From contig NC_092580.1 in NCBI RefSeq assembly GCF_037975245.1, forward strand, positions 26,148,501-26,212,500: a stretch of 64,000 nt of DNA. Reading direction: 5' to 3'. The notes under the pieces were generated by a model. The model saw only the letters and a list, made by a program, of their open reading frames with translations. It did not search any database and was not told the origin of the DNA. The stretch comes from Apostichopus japonicus (Eukaryota > Echinodermata > Holothuroidea > Aspidochirotida > Stichopodidae). Each line of letters begins with the position of its first letter. The first letter of the stretch is position 1. This document shows, piece after piece, positions 13,150-25,800 of this stretch. The position numbers were made by a program, and so were the translations under genes.

Positions 13150-15063
13150 GCCTGATATATCCCCATTTTGGGACATCAAGCACTTTATTCTCCTTCCCAA
13201 TCTATCACCTTACGATGCGCTTGGATGGTTTTCTACAACGTTTTAAATGCGATAATTTCCTCCTTTTTTTTTAATCCGTTTTTTTTTTAAATTGGTGATT
13301 GTGTGAAGATTTTTTCCTCTCCACTTTTGAAGTCCTTTGAAATGTCCCTATTTTGCACACATATATTACTTTCCTAACAGGATCAACAGACATCAGATAA
13401 CCTTATGAACCATACCTGTCACAATTATGGTATTTTTGCAGTAGGATATGTAAATGTACCCTGAAAGTTAAGCTCACAGGTTTTGATACAAAGGCCTTAT
13501 CAGTGTCTTACACATATTTTTTATTATATTTGGTAATATTATAGTGTACAACATTGGGAGTGCCCATGCAGTATAAATGACAGTGAGATGTAATAACCCA
13601 TTTTTTCTGTTAGGGAACAAATTCCTAATATTGTAACCTTACATACAAGTAGGCATAACTAAGGCAGTGGCTTTAAAAAATATATTGTAATAGCTAGAGA
13701 CTACATAGTATGTGTGAAGAATGATTCTGGTCGAGACCGGTCTTGTTCTGTTGTTGAGATTACACACAGTTTTCTTTTCTTTTTTAGATTTAGATGCATT
13801 TTGCAATAAAAGAATAGCCAGATGGTTTTTCAGATTATTCATACATGTAACACCAAAACTACAAATACTTTTCGTCAGTGTATAAAGGGAGTTGGAATGG
13901 CCAAAAAAAAATGAATTTTGAGTGTTTTGAAGTCCTAATCCACACCTTTCAGTTTGGCATGAACATCTGTACTGTGTTTTATGGGGAATGTGATCCATCT
14001 ACATTGTATATGGAAGTAACGTGAACCTTGCTAGTATTGTCTAAAATTTGGGGGGGGGGGGGGGGGGTTGAGCTTATGTTCAGTTGTCATTTTCAATTAT
14101 CCTGTAATCATATGCTTTGTTGAAGTGTTAACAGTTTTTCATTTGTTTGGGGTTATTTATAGTTTTTTAAAAAACCTCTGGACCATTCTTTAAAGATTCT
14201 ATAATGTGATAAAATATATTACTTTTCTCCAGCATATATACTATGTAATTATAATCATGATGCAGCATTATGTATCAGGTACAACAAAACCTATGATAAG
14301 ATGCAGATGAGGGTTACTCAATCGTACACTAGTACACACAGAAAACTTCAATATATATATACAGTACATCTTGTTCTCTGAGACTTCTCTGTGTAATGAG
14401 ATGTACCACGCAAACTGAAAGGTAAAATTCAGTAATTGTCAGCTCTACAAAGCTGAAACGTCTAGATAAGCAGATGGTACATCCTCTTATGTGGACGGAA
14501 TTAGCAAACATATTGAAGGTAAGGGTATGTGTAATAAAGGTAGTTCAGGAATACCATAGCAATACTGTAGCTTGTCTCCCTGTATCAATTGCGTATCATA
14601 CAATGTAATATTTATTTAGTTAAATTTGTAAATTAGTTAAAACTTAAAATAGAATCGATTAACTTATGAAGTAAACGCTTTAGACCCTGCATGCTCTTAA
14701 TAAAGTACGTCACAGATTCAAGATCCTCTTCTTTCAAAATTTGAGTTTGTTTAATATCCAAATTTTATTTTTACCTATAGTCTGACACATTTGCTCACAT
14801 TTATAAAGAAATGACTGTACATTGCCATTGACCCTAGTCTGTGTCATGTTGTTATACACTTAATACATCCTCTTCCTTCTGAGTCTTTCAGATTCTTAAG
14901 CAAACATTACTCATCTACAAGATTGCTTCCATATAAACAATTATCCAACAGGTCAATTGGCATCCCATAGTTCCCTGTACTCAGTGAGTACATGAATGAA
15001 CCTACTTTTCCATGTCCAATGTCTACTGCCACTAAGATAGATCTACTGTACACCGGTAAGTAC

Positions 15064-15441
15064 CAAGGGCGTAGGAACCGGGGGGGCTGGGGGGCGCCAG
15101 CCCCCCAGTGAAAAATATGGGGGGCGGAAGTATCATTCCGCCCCCCCCCCGCTCCGCGAGTCAGAAAACCCCTTTTTCATTTTTTTCATTTCCAAATGAG
15201 AAAAAAATCTCATTTGGAGCACCAAATTGCATCTATAAGGCCAGGTGAAAATGCAAAATTATTTACAAAATGGATTGGGTGTTGAAGTGTGCTATATTGT
15301 GCACCAAATTGCATCTGAGGCCACCTGGAAATGCAAAAAAATTCCAAAGGGGAGGGGGACACCCCCTCCCCTTACACCCCTCCCCCAGGCCGGCCATCAG
15401 TCTTCAGCCCCCCCACTCAAAAGTACCTTCCTACGCCACTG
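15064..15441. mobile_element. Complete hAT-type MITE (378 bp) with an exact 8-bp target duplication
   Basis: The ends are CAAGGGCGTAGGAA and, reversed, CAGTGGCGTAGGAA. Identical GTAAGTAC copies flank the element at 15056-15063 and 15442-15449. An 8-bp duplication and CA...TG ends with a CAGTGGCGTAG-like repeat are characteristic of hAT-superfamily elements. The interior is rich in G and C runs and contains the sequence GCACCAAATTGCATCT twice (near 15219 and 15301), an internal duplication. There is no transposase, so it is non-autonomous. The reverse-oriented element at 35380-35813 belongs to the same family. Confidence 0.9.
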
Positions 15442-18435
15442 GTAAGTACAGCAGAATCTACGACCCTCATTGAAGACCAGTGAGGTACTGCACAACGCAG
15501 TTACCTTCTCCGCACACTTTTGGCCACTGGTGACTTCCAATGTATCCTGCCTACACTGAGAGCAGCTTTGAACTCGGTATTAAAGTGGCACCTACGTATG
15601 TGCTATGAAGTTTATGCAAACTATGCATGACAAATTTGTCGTGCTCACAAGCTCTGACGCCGTGGCATATGCCACACATACAATGTACTGTACAGCTATC
15701 ACTATGGCATGTATATATACAGTACTGCACTGTAGACCCTGCCTTTCGCCTTCAGTATAAAGAAATCAAACACTAAGAAATGTTACTGTGAGCGTGCAAC
15801 CTTGCCGATGGCCAAAAAATCTAGCATAACCAAGAAAATCAGAGCTCACACAATTTTCACAAGAGCTGACCCTACTGTTTGCTTGTAAGTAAGCAGCTAT
15901 GAATACCAACAAAGCCGATTAAATTATCACATTTCATCTCTGAAGGAAAAATGTTACTGTACCACAAACGACGAGGATTTGAATCATCATCGTAGAAATC
16001 TCATTACAGCTGACAGCCAATGTACATTAATTGCATGTTAAACTATGTACAGACAGAGACCACTATTAGAGTCTCCAAGAAATCCACTTATGGGAATATC
16101 ATCTGCACATATAACTATGAAAATTTCAACCTAAAAACAATTTACAAATACTTTTTTTTAAAGTTTTGTATGTTTATTATGAACCAAAATGAAAAGAGTG
16201 CATTATTCTAGTTTTCCTTGTTTTAACTTGCCTTTGATACTATTTTGCAGTTCGATTTCTTACTTCAGTTATTGTTACTTGCAATATAGCATTGTAACTG
16301 AACCATGTTACCATGGTTACTCAAGCAGCGACTTGTTTGCAACGGAAATAACATCATCTATCAATCGCAGGGATGTGATTGCTACATTGCAGGATGAAAG
16401 CAACGGCATTCAATACAGCAGAAAATGAAATGAGAGTACGTGGAAAATTTCTTTGGCTTTGCCACATTAAAGAGAAGTCATGAGATTATAACATTAATAT
16501 AAATGTCAGAAGACCCGATGCATCAATGGAGGGGACTTTCAGCCATCAAAGTGTTAACAGATCAATACCTTTTATATTTCCTTGTCTCATGAGGCATAAT
16601 TTACAGTTTTGTTTATGATGATGATACGGTATAAAGAAAAAACAGAATAAATTGTTGGCAGTGAAAACCGCACCTGATTGAAAGTAACTGAAGTTTAATG
16701 TGGATTGTTAAAATGAGACGATACAATGTTCAGTAATTTACAGAAATTCTTCAAACTTTCATGTTTTGACAAAGGGATGAAACACACAATAACTGCTGTT
16801 TTTTGTTTGTTGAGAGAGAGAGATAATACTTACCTGTCTCCTCTATATTTGCATGAAAGTTATATCAAAGCCTATCCATAAAAAATTATAACAAAAACTG
16901 TCCATATATAATAAAGAGCAAAGAGGCACACTGGTCCCATCTTGATAGCTTGGTCTGTCATTTGAGATGCAAAATTTGGAAGTAGTATTTAGAGTTTGAA
17001 GTCTCAAACACTGAGTTTTATCCTATCAGGGCAGTTTCTAGCATTCATTCACTACTCTGTCAGTAAATACTACTATGTCTAGTTTCCCATGCACATACAG
17101 ATTATTCACTAATGAGCGAGTAATTGCCCTAAGAAACATGGTTGACAGGTTTTCTTCGGCAGCTTTTTTCGTACTTAAATTTCGACCCAATTTCCAGTAG
17201 CCTACTTCATAACTCATGAGCATTTCAAAACAGCCAATGAGCAGGAAGCAAGTATTGGAACATTGCTTGGATGCCAAACAGACGAAAGTTGCCCACCCCA
17301 CAAAGGAAAGAAAGAAAGCAAGCAAAGTTGAAAGTCTGACATTCAAGGAGTAAGAATCAGAAAAGAAATTGTCAGATGGCAATCGTTAAAGCTGGTGAAG
17401 ATGTTAGTTCCAACTATACAGGTGGCCAAATTACTTCTCGTCAGGTTCATACTTCGGGATAGGTTTCATTTGTGTCTGACCCTCTTTCTGACCTCGGTTA
17501 TGAATATTCATTGATTACTAAATAGCAGAGCTAATGAGTTTGCAAGATTTGAAAACTTTATACAGTTATCTTACATTTTTCATAATTTCAATGGAAGTCA
17601 GTCATATTAACGACTTGATCAGGCATCAATGGTAATGTGTGACTGATTTGCGGTAATTTCGTAAATGGCTCGCAGGTCCAAAATAAACGCTAATTCCTAC
17701 TTTAAACAGTTGACTTGGATAAGTTCATTGTGCAATAAATTTCTGTCACACTAGGACAATTTATGAAATTGCCTTTGTTTTTCTATGTTTTTCACTGATT
17801 GAATGAAGACCCCATCCACAATGGAAATCATATTTTTCATTTCTCATGAAGACACTTGATCATACTTATTTGACGTACAGTAGTCTACAATGTATGACAA
17901 CATAAATTATCAAAACAATGCTCTCATCCATAAATAAAAGTGACTAAATTTAAAATTCTTAAATTCTTAAACAACAGAACATGTTAAGATGTTGGGAGTT
18001 GGACGGAAGGCACTTGATGTCAAAACGCTCTGTAAAATCTAGTTTTTTAAAACTCATTCTTGGTTTAAAGCTTTATTTCTTAATGATGAGCTAAACTGAG
18101 AAGAAATGAAAGGAACAGATATAACAGAGAGGAATGAGTTGTATACAAACCATTGACTACAGTGAACTCCTTGGAATGTAAACTTAGTTTGTAATTTAAT
18201 CATTCTTAGAAAGGCAAATTTACTGGGAGACTGAGGTGAGGTTACAGCTGCAGGGAGTTGTGCCTTCATGTGAGGACATGAGGCCTGACATTTATGACTG
18301 CAAGGTTGCCCTGTGATGACATGATTACAAGATATATGCACAGTGTGGGAATGAACTTATGGAAGGTATATATGTGAGAAGAAAAAAAGTCTTGTTGACG
18401 ATCAAATATTCATAAAAAAGGCTGGTAGATTTTAC

Positions 18436-18518
18436 CTTCGAATGGTGGCAACTGTGTGGCATTGATGACTGGTGGAGTTGCAGCTGTGTTATTTAAATAT
18501 CTCCCTGATGCTATACAT
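18436..18518 (-). CDS. Ig/FN3 protein, exon 2 as found: second Ig cysteine and long F-G loop
   Basis: This 83-nt exon follows a TTCTTTTACAG acceptor and ends before GTAAAATC. Its first base completes an arginine codon begun by the exon at 22610-22852, giving SGTYR-C, the canonical D-x-G-x-Y-x-C motif region of an Ig domain with the strand-F cysteine. The exon then encodes IASGRYLNNTAATPP and VINATQLPPFE. This is longer and more proline/asparagine-rich than a typical F-G hairpin, and it carries sequons NNT and NAT. Phase 2 in, phase 1 out. Joined to the 42-nt exon it yields FE-E-PIEEV, so the Ig domain closes with a loop of about 30 residues. Confidence 0.8.
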
Positions 18519-18749
18519 CTGTAAAAGAAGAAGGTTTGTTAAATAAGTGATAAAGCTGATACCAATGGGAACCCATTGGGAGAGGTGAGGGGGGCAGGGG
18601 CAGGGGGAGGGACTAGAATTACAATTCTGGCATTGGGCTATCACTTGGAATTTATGGCTCAATGGAAGATAAGGATTAACTATGTCACCAGAAAGCCAAT
18701 GTGCTAAGTGATTCCTTGCCACATTTATATGAGAACATTTAAAGAAAAA

Positions 18750-19235
18750 CATGTATGCTCACAAGATCTCAAACTTTGGACGTTGTTGATTCCAAGTGAT
18801 CTTGCACACTATTGTGAATTACATACATGCACAGAATTAAGTACAAAGTTTATCCAAGCTTTACTTTTGGATTTATCACATGTAAAATGTTTTCAGACTT
18901 CACCTATAGTGACCACACATGGCCTTTGACCTTCATATAAAACAAAGGGGATTCTTGTACTAAATAAGGTGGATCCATATTCTATGCATATGAAGCTCAT
19001 CCACAGCTTTACCATTTCCGCAAAATTTTACTATATACTGTATGCAAAAGGTTTTCAGAAGTTGACTAGTCTGAATGCTAAAATGTGACCTTTGATCTTC
19101 CAATGTTCTTGCATGTTCTACTTCAAGTTGGATCCACATACCAACATGTACAGAGTTCTTCCACGCTTGTACTTTTGGTGTTATCATGTATACAATGTTT
19201 CCAGACTTTGACCTGTGCTGACCTCAGATAACCTT
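18750..19235. repeat. Degenerate tandem repeat, period about 147-167 bp, about three copies
   Basis: Anchor words recur in order: TTCAGACTT or similar (18893, 19053, 19200), CCTTTGACC or CCTTTGATC (18922, 19089) and GGATCCA (18971, 19131). Spacing drifts between about 147 and 167 bp, and the copies are only moderately alike. This is an old array. Confidence 0.7.
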
Positions 19236-20606
19236 TTGAGACTACAAAAAATAAAGGGTTATTGTATACACTGGGGTGGAGTGCATACATTGTTGAGGGA
19301 AGAGACACAATAAAAAAGAGGAAAGGTGAATTAGAGTTGCCCATCTTCTGTACTGTCCGTAATGTACCATTCCATCTACCCATTCCCCTTTATGCCTAGT
19401 TAAAATTAACTACTTTCAAAATCATTGCAGGAGACTGGCAAAAGCTGTAAAATTAACCCCAAGTTTAGTTTTGACATTTTCAATAGATGACTACAGTACT
19501 GTAGCATATAATCCCAAACTGAAAAGAAAAATTGCCTAAATATGTCATATGAACTTTATCTCTGCACATACTTGAAAATGTGTCATAGGAAGTTATGTCC
19601 ATACACAATGGGTATTGACATGATCAAATTGATAGTTCCTTCCTGGGGTTCCTGAGTCTTGCAATTACTGTACCTATATATGTCAACAGCTGTAAGGGTA
19701 GTGCAGTACCCTACCACATGTACAGTACTGTATATGTCCTGCATTTGGAAGTAACCATGGATTATGGAGTGATAGTGACCACAATGCCAGTGATGGGACC
19801 CTCAAGTTCAGCTGTATCTGATTAACATGATTGACATCTGATACCAAATATACAATAACTACTGTATCGGGATATGAAACCATATTGAAACCACTTGGTT
19901 TTGTGATTCCTTGCCACGTACTGTAATATTCAAAAAAATTCCATATAACTTTCAGACCAGTTTACAGCAAGTGAGCTAAATTTGTCCTAGTATTTAAGCA
20001 AGAACCAGAAAATTATCAGAGATTTCCTGCTCTTATTTGTAGCACTCCCTTGTGGGAATCATACAATTAATTCACTGATAAGGATTTTCCAATATACCAT
20101 TTTTATTCTAAAGTGTTTCAATATCTCAGAAAGAACAGTCTTCCAGGGTGATATAAAGATACATAGATGAGCAAATATTTCATTTTACCAATGTTTGAGC
20201 TAGCAAATCAGATCTGCAACAGACCATCCCTTTAATAATTGTTAGTTAATTAATGAGAGTTACATTACATTGTCTATACAACATGAAATATTTGAAGAAC
20301 CTACTACCATTTGAAGCCAAAGTCATCTAGTATAGATTACAAAGAATAAAGACAAGTTTGAGACCATTTGAGATAACCTGTTGACCTCTTGAAGCTCTGA
20401 GCTTAAAACTGATAAGGGCCATTTGAGTGGAACTGACACAACACTTTGTTCAAAGCAGATGACTGGATGACCATGTATTGTTGAAAGACCTATTTATAGA
20501 GCCCCTTCACAAAAATTGACCAAACGATGTTCATACCACAAGACATTATTGCATCGGAGAACTCACAGATTAAGTGTAGCTTTAATTTTGGCAAAAATGT
20601 TTACAA

Positions 20607-20930
20607 ACAATAACTTAATAGCATACATGAACTCCAAGGAAAATATTACAAGAATGAAAGCAAAAACTGAGAGAAACAGATGGAAGGAACTTATAGGAAA
20701 CAGGAAGAATAGACTGAAGACAAGAAATACAATGACAATAACATAATAGCATAAATGACCTTCAAGGAAAATATTACAAGAATGAAAGCGAAATCTGAGA
20801 GAAACAGATCAAAGAAACTTACAGGAAACAGGAAGAATAGAGTGAAGACAAGAAATACAAAAGACAATAACATGATAGCAAAAACAAACTTCAAGGAGAA
20901 TATTACAAGAACGAAAGCTAAAACTCTTCG
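20607..20930. repeat. Tandem repeat, period 128-129 bp, about 2.5 copies
   Basis: CAAGGAAAATATTACAAGAA begins at 20635 and 20763, with a CAAGGAGAATATTACAAGAA version at 20892. The purine-rich stretch GGAAACAGGAAGAATAG and GAAGACAAGAAATACAA also repeat. The copies are about 90% alike by eye, which implies recent expansion. The open frames over it are incidental. Confidence 0.9.
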
Positions 20931-22609
20931 TTAGAAGGACTGTTCAAAGTTTATAAGTCTGTATAACTTATATTTCGATAAAAGAAAGAAGCCGGGTACG
21001 ATCAAATTGTAAATGTTCAGTCAGTGTTCCTTTAATTCGTGCATTCTTTGTTTACTTACTGTAGTTAACATGTGAAACTACTACAGAATGAGTTTAGGCA
21101 GGATTTGAGTCCAGATATATGTTTTAGTTTAAGAAAAAACGATCATGTTTAGAGAGGGTGTAAAGTTCCTAGCCCTGCTACGGTTTTAAATTATGCTATC
21201 TCTCTGGCATGCTCCTTTCAGGTTGAACTGTTGGCTTTAATGTTAATTCATGTTAATCCAATGTTTTTATCAAAGATAATAAACTCAACCAAAGTATGTT
21301 CATTTAAACTTCATATGAACAACAAGGAACCATTGACTCACAATCAATGCCGTTAGTCCTTGACCAACTTATAATGCACTGTGAACATGTTAACAAAGGC
21401 CATGAGAGTCCTGTTTCCCCATTGAGTTTTGCATTGCATCTGGAAGAACTGACCTATGCTGTAATGGTCTGTGTGTTAAACTAAGTAGTCCAGCCAATTT
21501 CATCGATGAACCTCACATTTTACTTATTTCATGAAGAATAATAAAGGTGTGATAGATGTACCGTACTGTATAACCTAGACTGATAGCAATGAGTTGTATA
21601 TAATGGTTTTCAACAAATCAAAATTAATTTTGTGCTGTAATTTTGTGCTGCAACAATTTGTTGATATATACAATAAAAGCTAAGTGATACACTAAGTTAT
21701 CTATTAATAGACAACTTGCTGAACCTTGCTTCTCAAACAACCTGTAATTAATCCCCGGGTGGTCTGAAAATATTTACTGTACGCAAACTTCCTTTGAACA
21801 CGTTTTCCGAACCTACTGTAAACAAGTTTTCCCCTCAAAAGAAAATAACACAATATAACACTTTATGCCGTAGCATAAAGTGCCAATTACTCAAAAAAAC
21901 ACAAACAAGATGGCTGGTTTCATGAAGATCTGTGACGATTACCTGTCTTAATTTCACATATATGCCACCCCAATCCTATCTAGCCTACAAAAAGTAGTAA
22001 CAATTAGCACTGCACCCCCCCCCACTGACCCAATTCCAGGAGACGCCACCACTTTCTTTTCCTTCCAAACCTACCATTCAGAAGCCACTCATCTTCATCT
22101 TATGTCTGGTATCCATCACCCTGACTCCCGAAACTGTTTCATTTTGCTTTTGCTATAACAACGGACCTGTCACGCAATCTCTCCTAAGACTAACTACACT
22201 TGTTTTCACGCATCATTTTTTGGGGGGGCAAGCAGCCAAAACAAGTGTCAATTACTTCCTGTAGATCTACATGTCTTCCCAATTTCTAAAATTCTTATTA
22301 AAATCAACAAAACAACCAATTTTTTTTAATCCCCCTCCATTCCAATTAGTCATTAGTAATGACACTGGTTGATGTCAAACCATAGATCTGCAACTATGAA
22401 ACTTACCACCTGGAACACTAGTTAGGAAAATAACCCAATGCAAGGAAACCTATTTTTGAACCCATTTAGTAGTCATTGTTTCAAGGTATTCTTTACATCC
22501 TTAATGAATAATTATTGCTCGGTATGCCGGTAAATATCCCTCGTCAAGACTAGCTAATACTGACACTAATTGGGAATTGAGCTTTTTTCTTATGAAAGGA
22601 ATGTCTTAC

Positions 22610-22852
22610 CGGTAGGTACCACTGTTTTCGACTTCCAGACCCGTTATCCGCAATGAGTTATTCTCTGATACCAGTAAGGTAAAGCTGGTCAGAGCCGGCG
22701 GGGCTGGATTTGTCGAATTTACAATCACAGTGGCATCTGGTGCCTGCCACCTCACAGTGGTGGAGTCTGGGATAGCTAACGAAGACACCTTCTGGAATGC
22801 GTTGCATGGCAAGATGGCAGTTTCAAGGCGAGAGTGGATAAGGACCTCACCT
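22610..22852 (-). CDS. Ig/FN3 protein, exon 1 as found: most of an Ig domain
   Basis: This 243-nt exon encodes strands A to E of an Ig domain. It has a first cysteine in AILPCN, a tryptophan in VRWQAP and the E-to-F motif NNSLRITGLEVENSGTYR, which ends at a CG|GTAAGA donor. Sequons NST and NNS indicate an extracellular position. The preferred acceptor is TGTCTTCTGCTGCAG, with the exon starting AGGTGAGG (phase 2 in). A second AG two bases further in would give phase 1. No in-frame ATG or signal peptide precedes it, so at least one upstream exon lies to the right. The Ig plus FN3 order occurs in many adhesion molecules and receptors, and I cannot name the orthologue. Confidence 0.8.
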
Positions 22853-25800
22853 CTGCAGCAGAAGACAGGTAGCAGCACTACAAGATAAATGCAAAAGAGG
22901 TAAAGAAATATGTTAGGAAGAGTAGGTATCCATACATACTCTAGATACCAAAATAATCATGATTGAATGAAATTTAACTCGAGATTGAAGAAAACACAAC
23001 ATTAAAGTTGTGAGTGCTCAATTTGATAGAATCCTACAAAATACATGCAAGTGGCCGGCCACCAGCTCCTACTGTATAGTACATATCAAACTTACCAACA
23101 CACACAATTAGTCTCCAGAGTTCTCCCCTAACAACTGACCCAAAATAAGTTTAGCTGGTATCTATACTGTATGTTAAACTTACCTGTCTCCTCAACACTG
23201 CTGCATTATTCAAATTAGTACCATCAGCAGAACCAAAGTGCATTTATAGGATTCATCTAGAGTACAGTACAATGAGTGAGGAATATTGCGAAGAACATGC
23301 AGGGAATGTATTCTGTACTGTATTTACCTTTACACAAAAGTTCAAATTGTGTCATGTTTTCAAACTCCTGTAATATACACATGTATAAAGTTACATTTCT
23401 TCAGTTTGTTTGATCAGGACTCAAGACTTCTTTTCATGTATTTACTTTGCATCCCTTTCCTACCCTAGAATAACATCTGTCTTTAACCTATATCTACGGT
23501 ACAGTACTATTTATAAAAGAACTAAAAAGTACTACAACGAGCATAAAAAAGTGCAAACAAGTAGGAATATGACACTAACGTGCAGGCACATATGAATTTT
23601 TATTACCGAAATTGCTGTGAAATTTTAACCAAAATACACTTCCTGAACTTTTGAGGCTGTCTAATTTTTCAAGATATTTTTATCAAATTTGCCATTCAAT
23701 ATGACACACAACTGCCAACAAAATCGATGACAGGTATTAATTCCTATATGTAGCAAGTTCCAAAAATATTATTCTTTTTGGACTATTTTATATTTTCCTA
23801 TCCTTTATTTTGTCACTTTTAACACTTTTGATAGACAGTATGGATTCATTCTTTTTGACAAGAATTCATCAACAAATGTGAGGCACTAGTAGAGCGGAGG
23901 TTGTTAAGATTTTTTGAAAATAATTTCAAATCCCTCAGAGACAACTTATATTTTTATTAACAACATGATATATACAGTACTTTGACCACACAGTGAATTC
24001 AGCAAAGAAATACAGATATATTCAGTATATTGTATACAGAGGGATCTTTTTAATGCTGTGGCAACTGCCAGTACCACCCTGACTATGTTGCTATATTTCA
24101 AACACATTTTATCATAATAGAGCAATATATATTCTGCACATTAATTTAACTGGCTCATGGATGAAGACACAGTATTCAATGATATGCTATATTATGGGTC
24201 TTATAGTCATACCATATACATATCTTACTGTAAGTCACTATGCAAATGTTTGAAAAGTGTGGGAGTTAATCAGTAGTTTGACAGCTTAAGTTTCTCGATG
24301 AAAGACGCGGAAACTATAAGTTACAAACGGATGTCAAAAAAATTGGAAATTATAGTTAAAATTGTCTAACACAATGTAATTTACAGCCTATTATCACTAT
24401 ACTGTCAACCAATAGTGATTCTACAATATACTGTCCATGTATATTTCACTTCCAACAAATCATGTTTCATGTCCAAATTTGGCACCTCCGTGAATCCTGC
24501 TGACCTAATAGGATTGATGTATTTGCAAAACAAACAGAGTCTGTAAATAGCTAAGAGATTTACAGTTTTTGAGAATACAAGTTGGTGAACTGTCTCAGTC
24601 CAATGTTGTGCTTTGGCACACAACTGGTACTTGCTGACTTTTATGTACAACATGACAGTATAGGAATACTAACTATACACCTACAGTTACATGTTGGAAC
24701 CAAGTAAAAGGTCACACCTTTCGACCGTTTGGGTCTCTTCAAACTAGAATGCAGATCAAGCCACCAAGCCTTTGATGGAATCAGATTCCTCCAGAGTTAA
24801 ATTTTTCATGATGTTGGTTTCGAATATAACCAGGGGCTCTACTACATACTGTATCACTGTACTGTATTTGGCATAAATATATAGTTATGATGCAAAGAAT
24901 GAGCTAAAACATCTTTTACTTTATTAATTGCTCTGATTAGCAGCTTAAAGTGGCGTATATGAGAGTTACATCAGCTCTACAGAATTGGGAAGGGTGTCAG
25001 GAGGGGTTGGGGAGTCAAAGAGTATTAGACAGAACTCTTTTAATCAAATATATTTCGATAGTTTCTTATGAACATTGTTAAACATGGTCTCCTTGAAAGA
25101 AGATCTATTATCGCAATTTTCGAGTCGTAAATTTGAGTAGATAACATAAAATGCAAAAGTTTTTTACTTAAATTTTTAAAAATAGGGTCAATACGCTCCT
25201 AAAAATTGGTATTTTAAAATTGAAATTTACCCACAGGCCAAAATTGGACCCCCAATTAGGGCCAGAAGTGAGATTTCTTAACTTTGAGGGCTTTGTTCGT
25301 AAAACATACGACTCGCCTGACTTTTTTTTGGCACTTTTCCTGTACAACTACCACTGGACAAGGATCCTATAGATGCAAATTAAATCTCAAACATGCCTTT
25401 GTTTGTGAATATGGAGCAGTCAAAGTAGGGCCAGAAAAGGCCCCTATCCCATTTTTTGCCATTTTAAGTACTTGTTACGAAAAATTGAGACGGTAAATTT
25501 TCCTCAAAGTTAGCTAAATTAGAAGACTGGTCACAATATCTGCAACATCAGACATAAAATACTTTACAATAATGCAACAGATGCCTCCAAACTTGAGGGA
25601 AAATTAAGGGCTCTTAATATGCAACATGGATTTGGTTGCTAGGTGTGGCCATATCCTAGCCCAAATTCATCCTTTGAGATATGTGGCAAGACACCATATC
25701 AATTTCAGGTGATTCTGAGAGGGTCGACATGGAGGCCTCTGTTGGTTTGGCATGGATTGGCCCAATTAGCAAAAATGCCTTTACAACATTTTTGTCACCT

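Larger units (their letters stand above)
4750..18435 (-). other. Long intron (about 13.7 kb) of the Ig/FN3 gene, filled with repeats
   Basis: No exon with domain character is seen, and the exons on both sides join in frame without one. Content I can describe is listed separately: a 137-bp tandem duplication, a (TA)n array, two inverted-repeat MITEs, a retroelement 3' motif and a complete hAT-type MITE. The remainder is unremarkable AT-rich sequence with G/C homopolymers (for example about 18 G at 14050). A skipped alternative exon cannot be excluded. Confidence 0.6.
18519..22609 (-). other. Intron splitting the Ig domain (phase 2, about 4.1 kb)
   Basis: The intron lies between the two Ig exons and holds two local tandem-repeat blocks listed separately. 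No further exon is recognised. Confidence 0.7.

Noticed and set aside
18134-18245. Possible extra Ig/FN3 exon ending KEFTVVNG before a GTTTGT donor
   Set aside because: The ending resembles an Ig strand G, but no matching acceptor gives a consistent phase, and the neighbouring exons already join without it.
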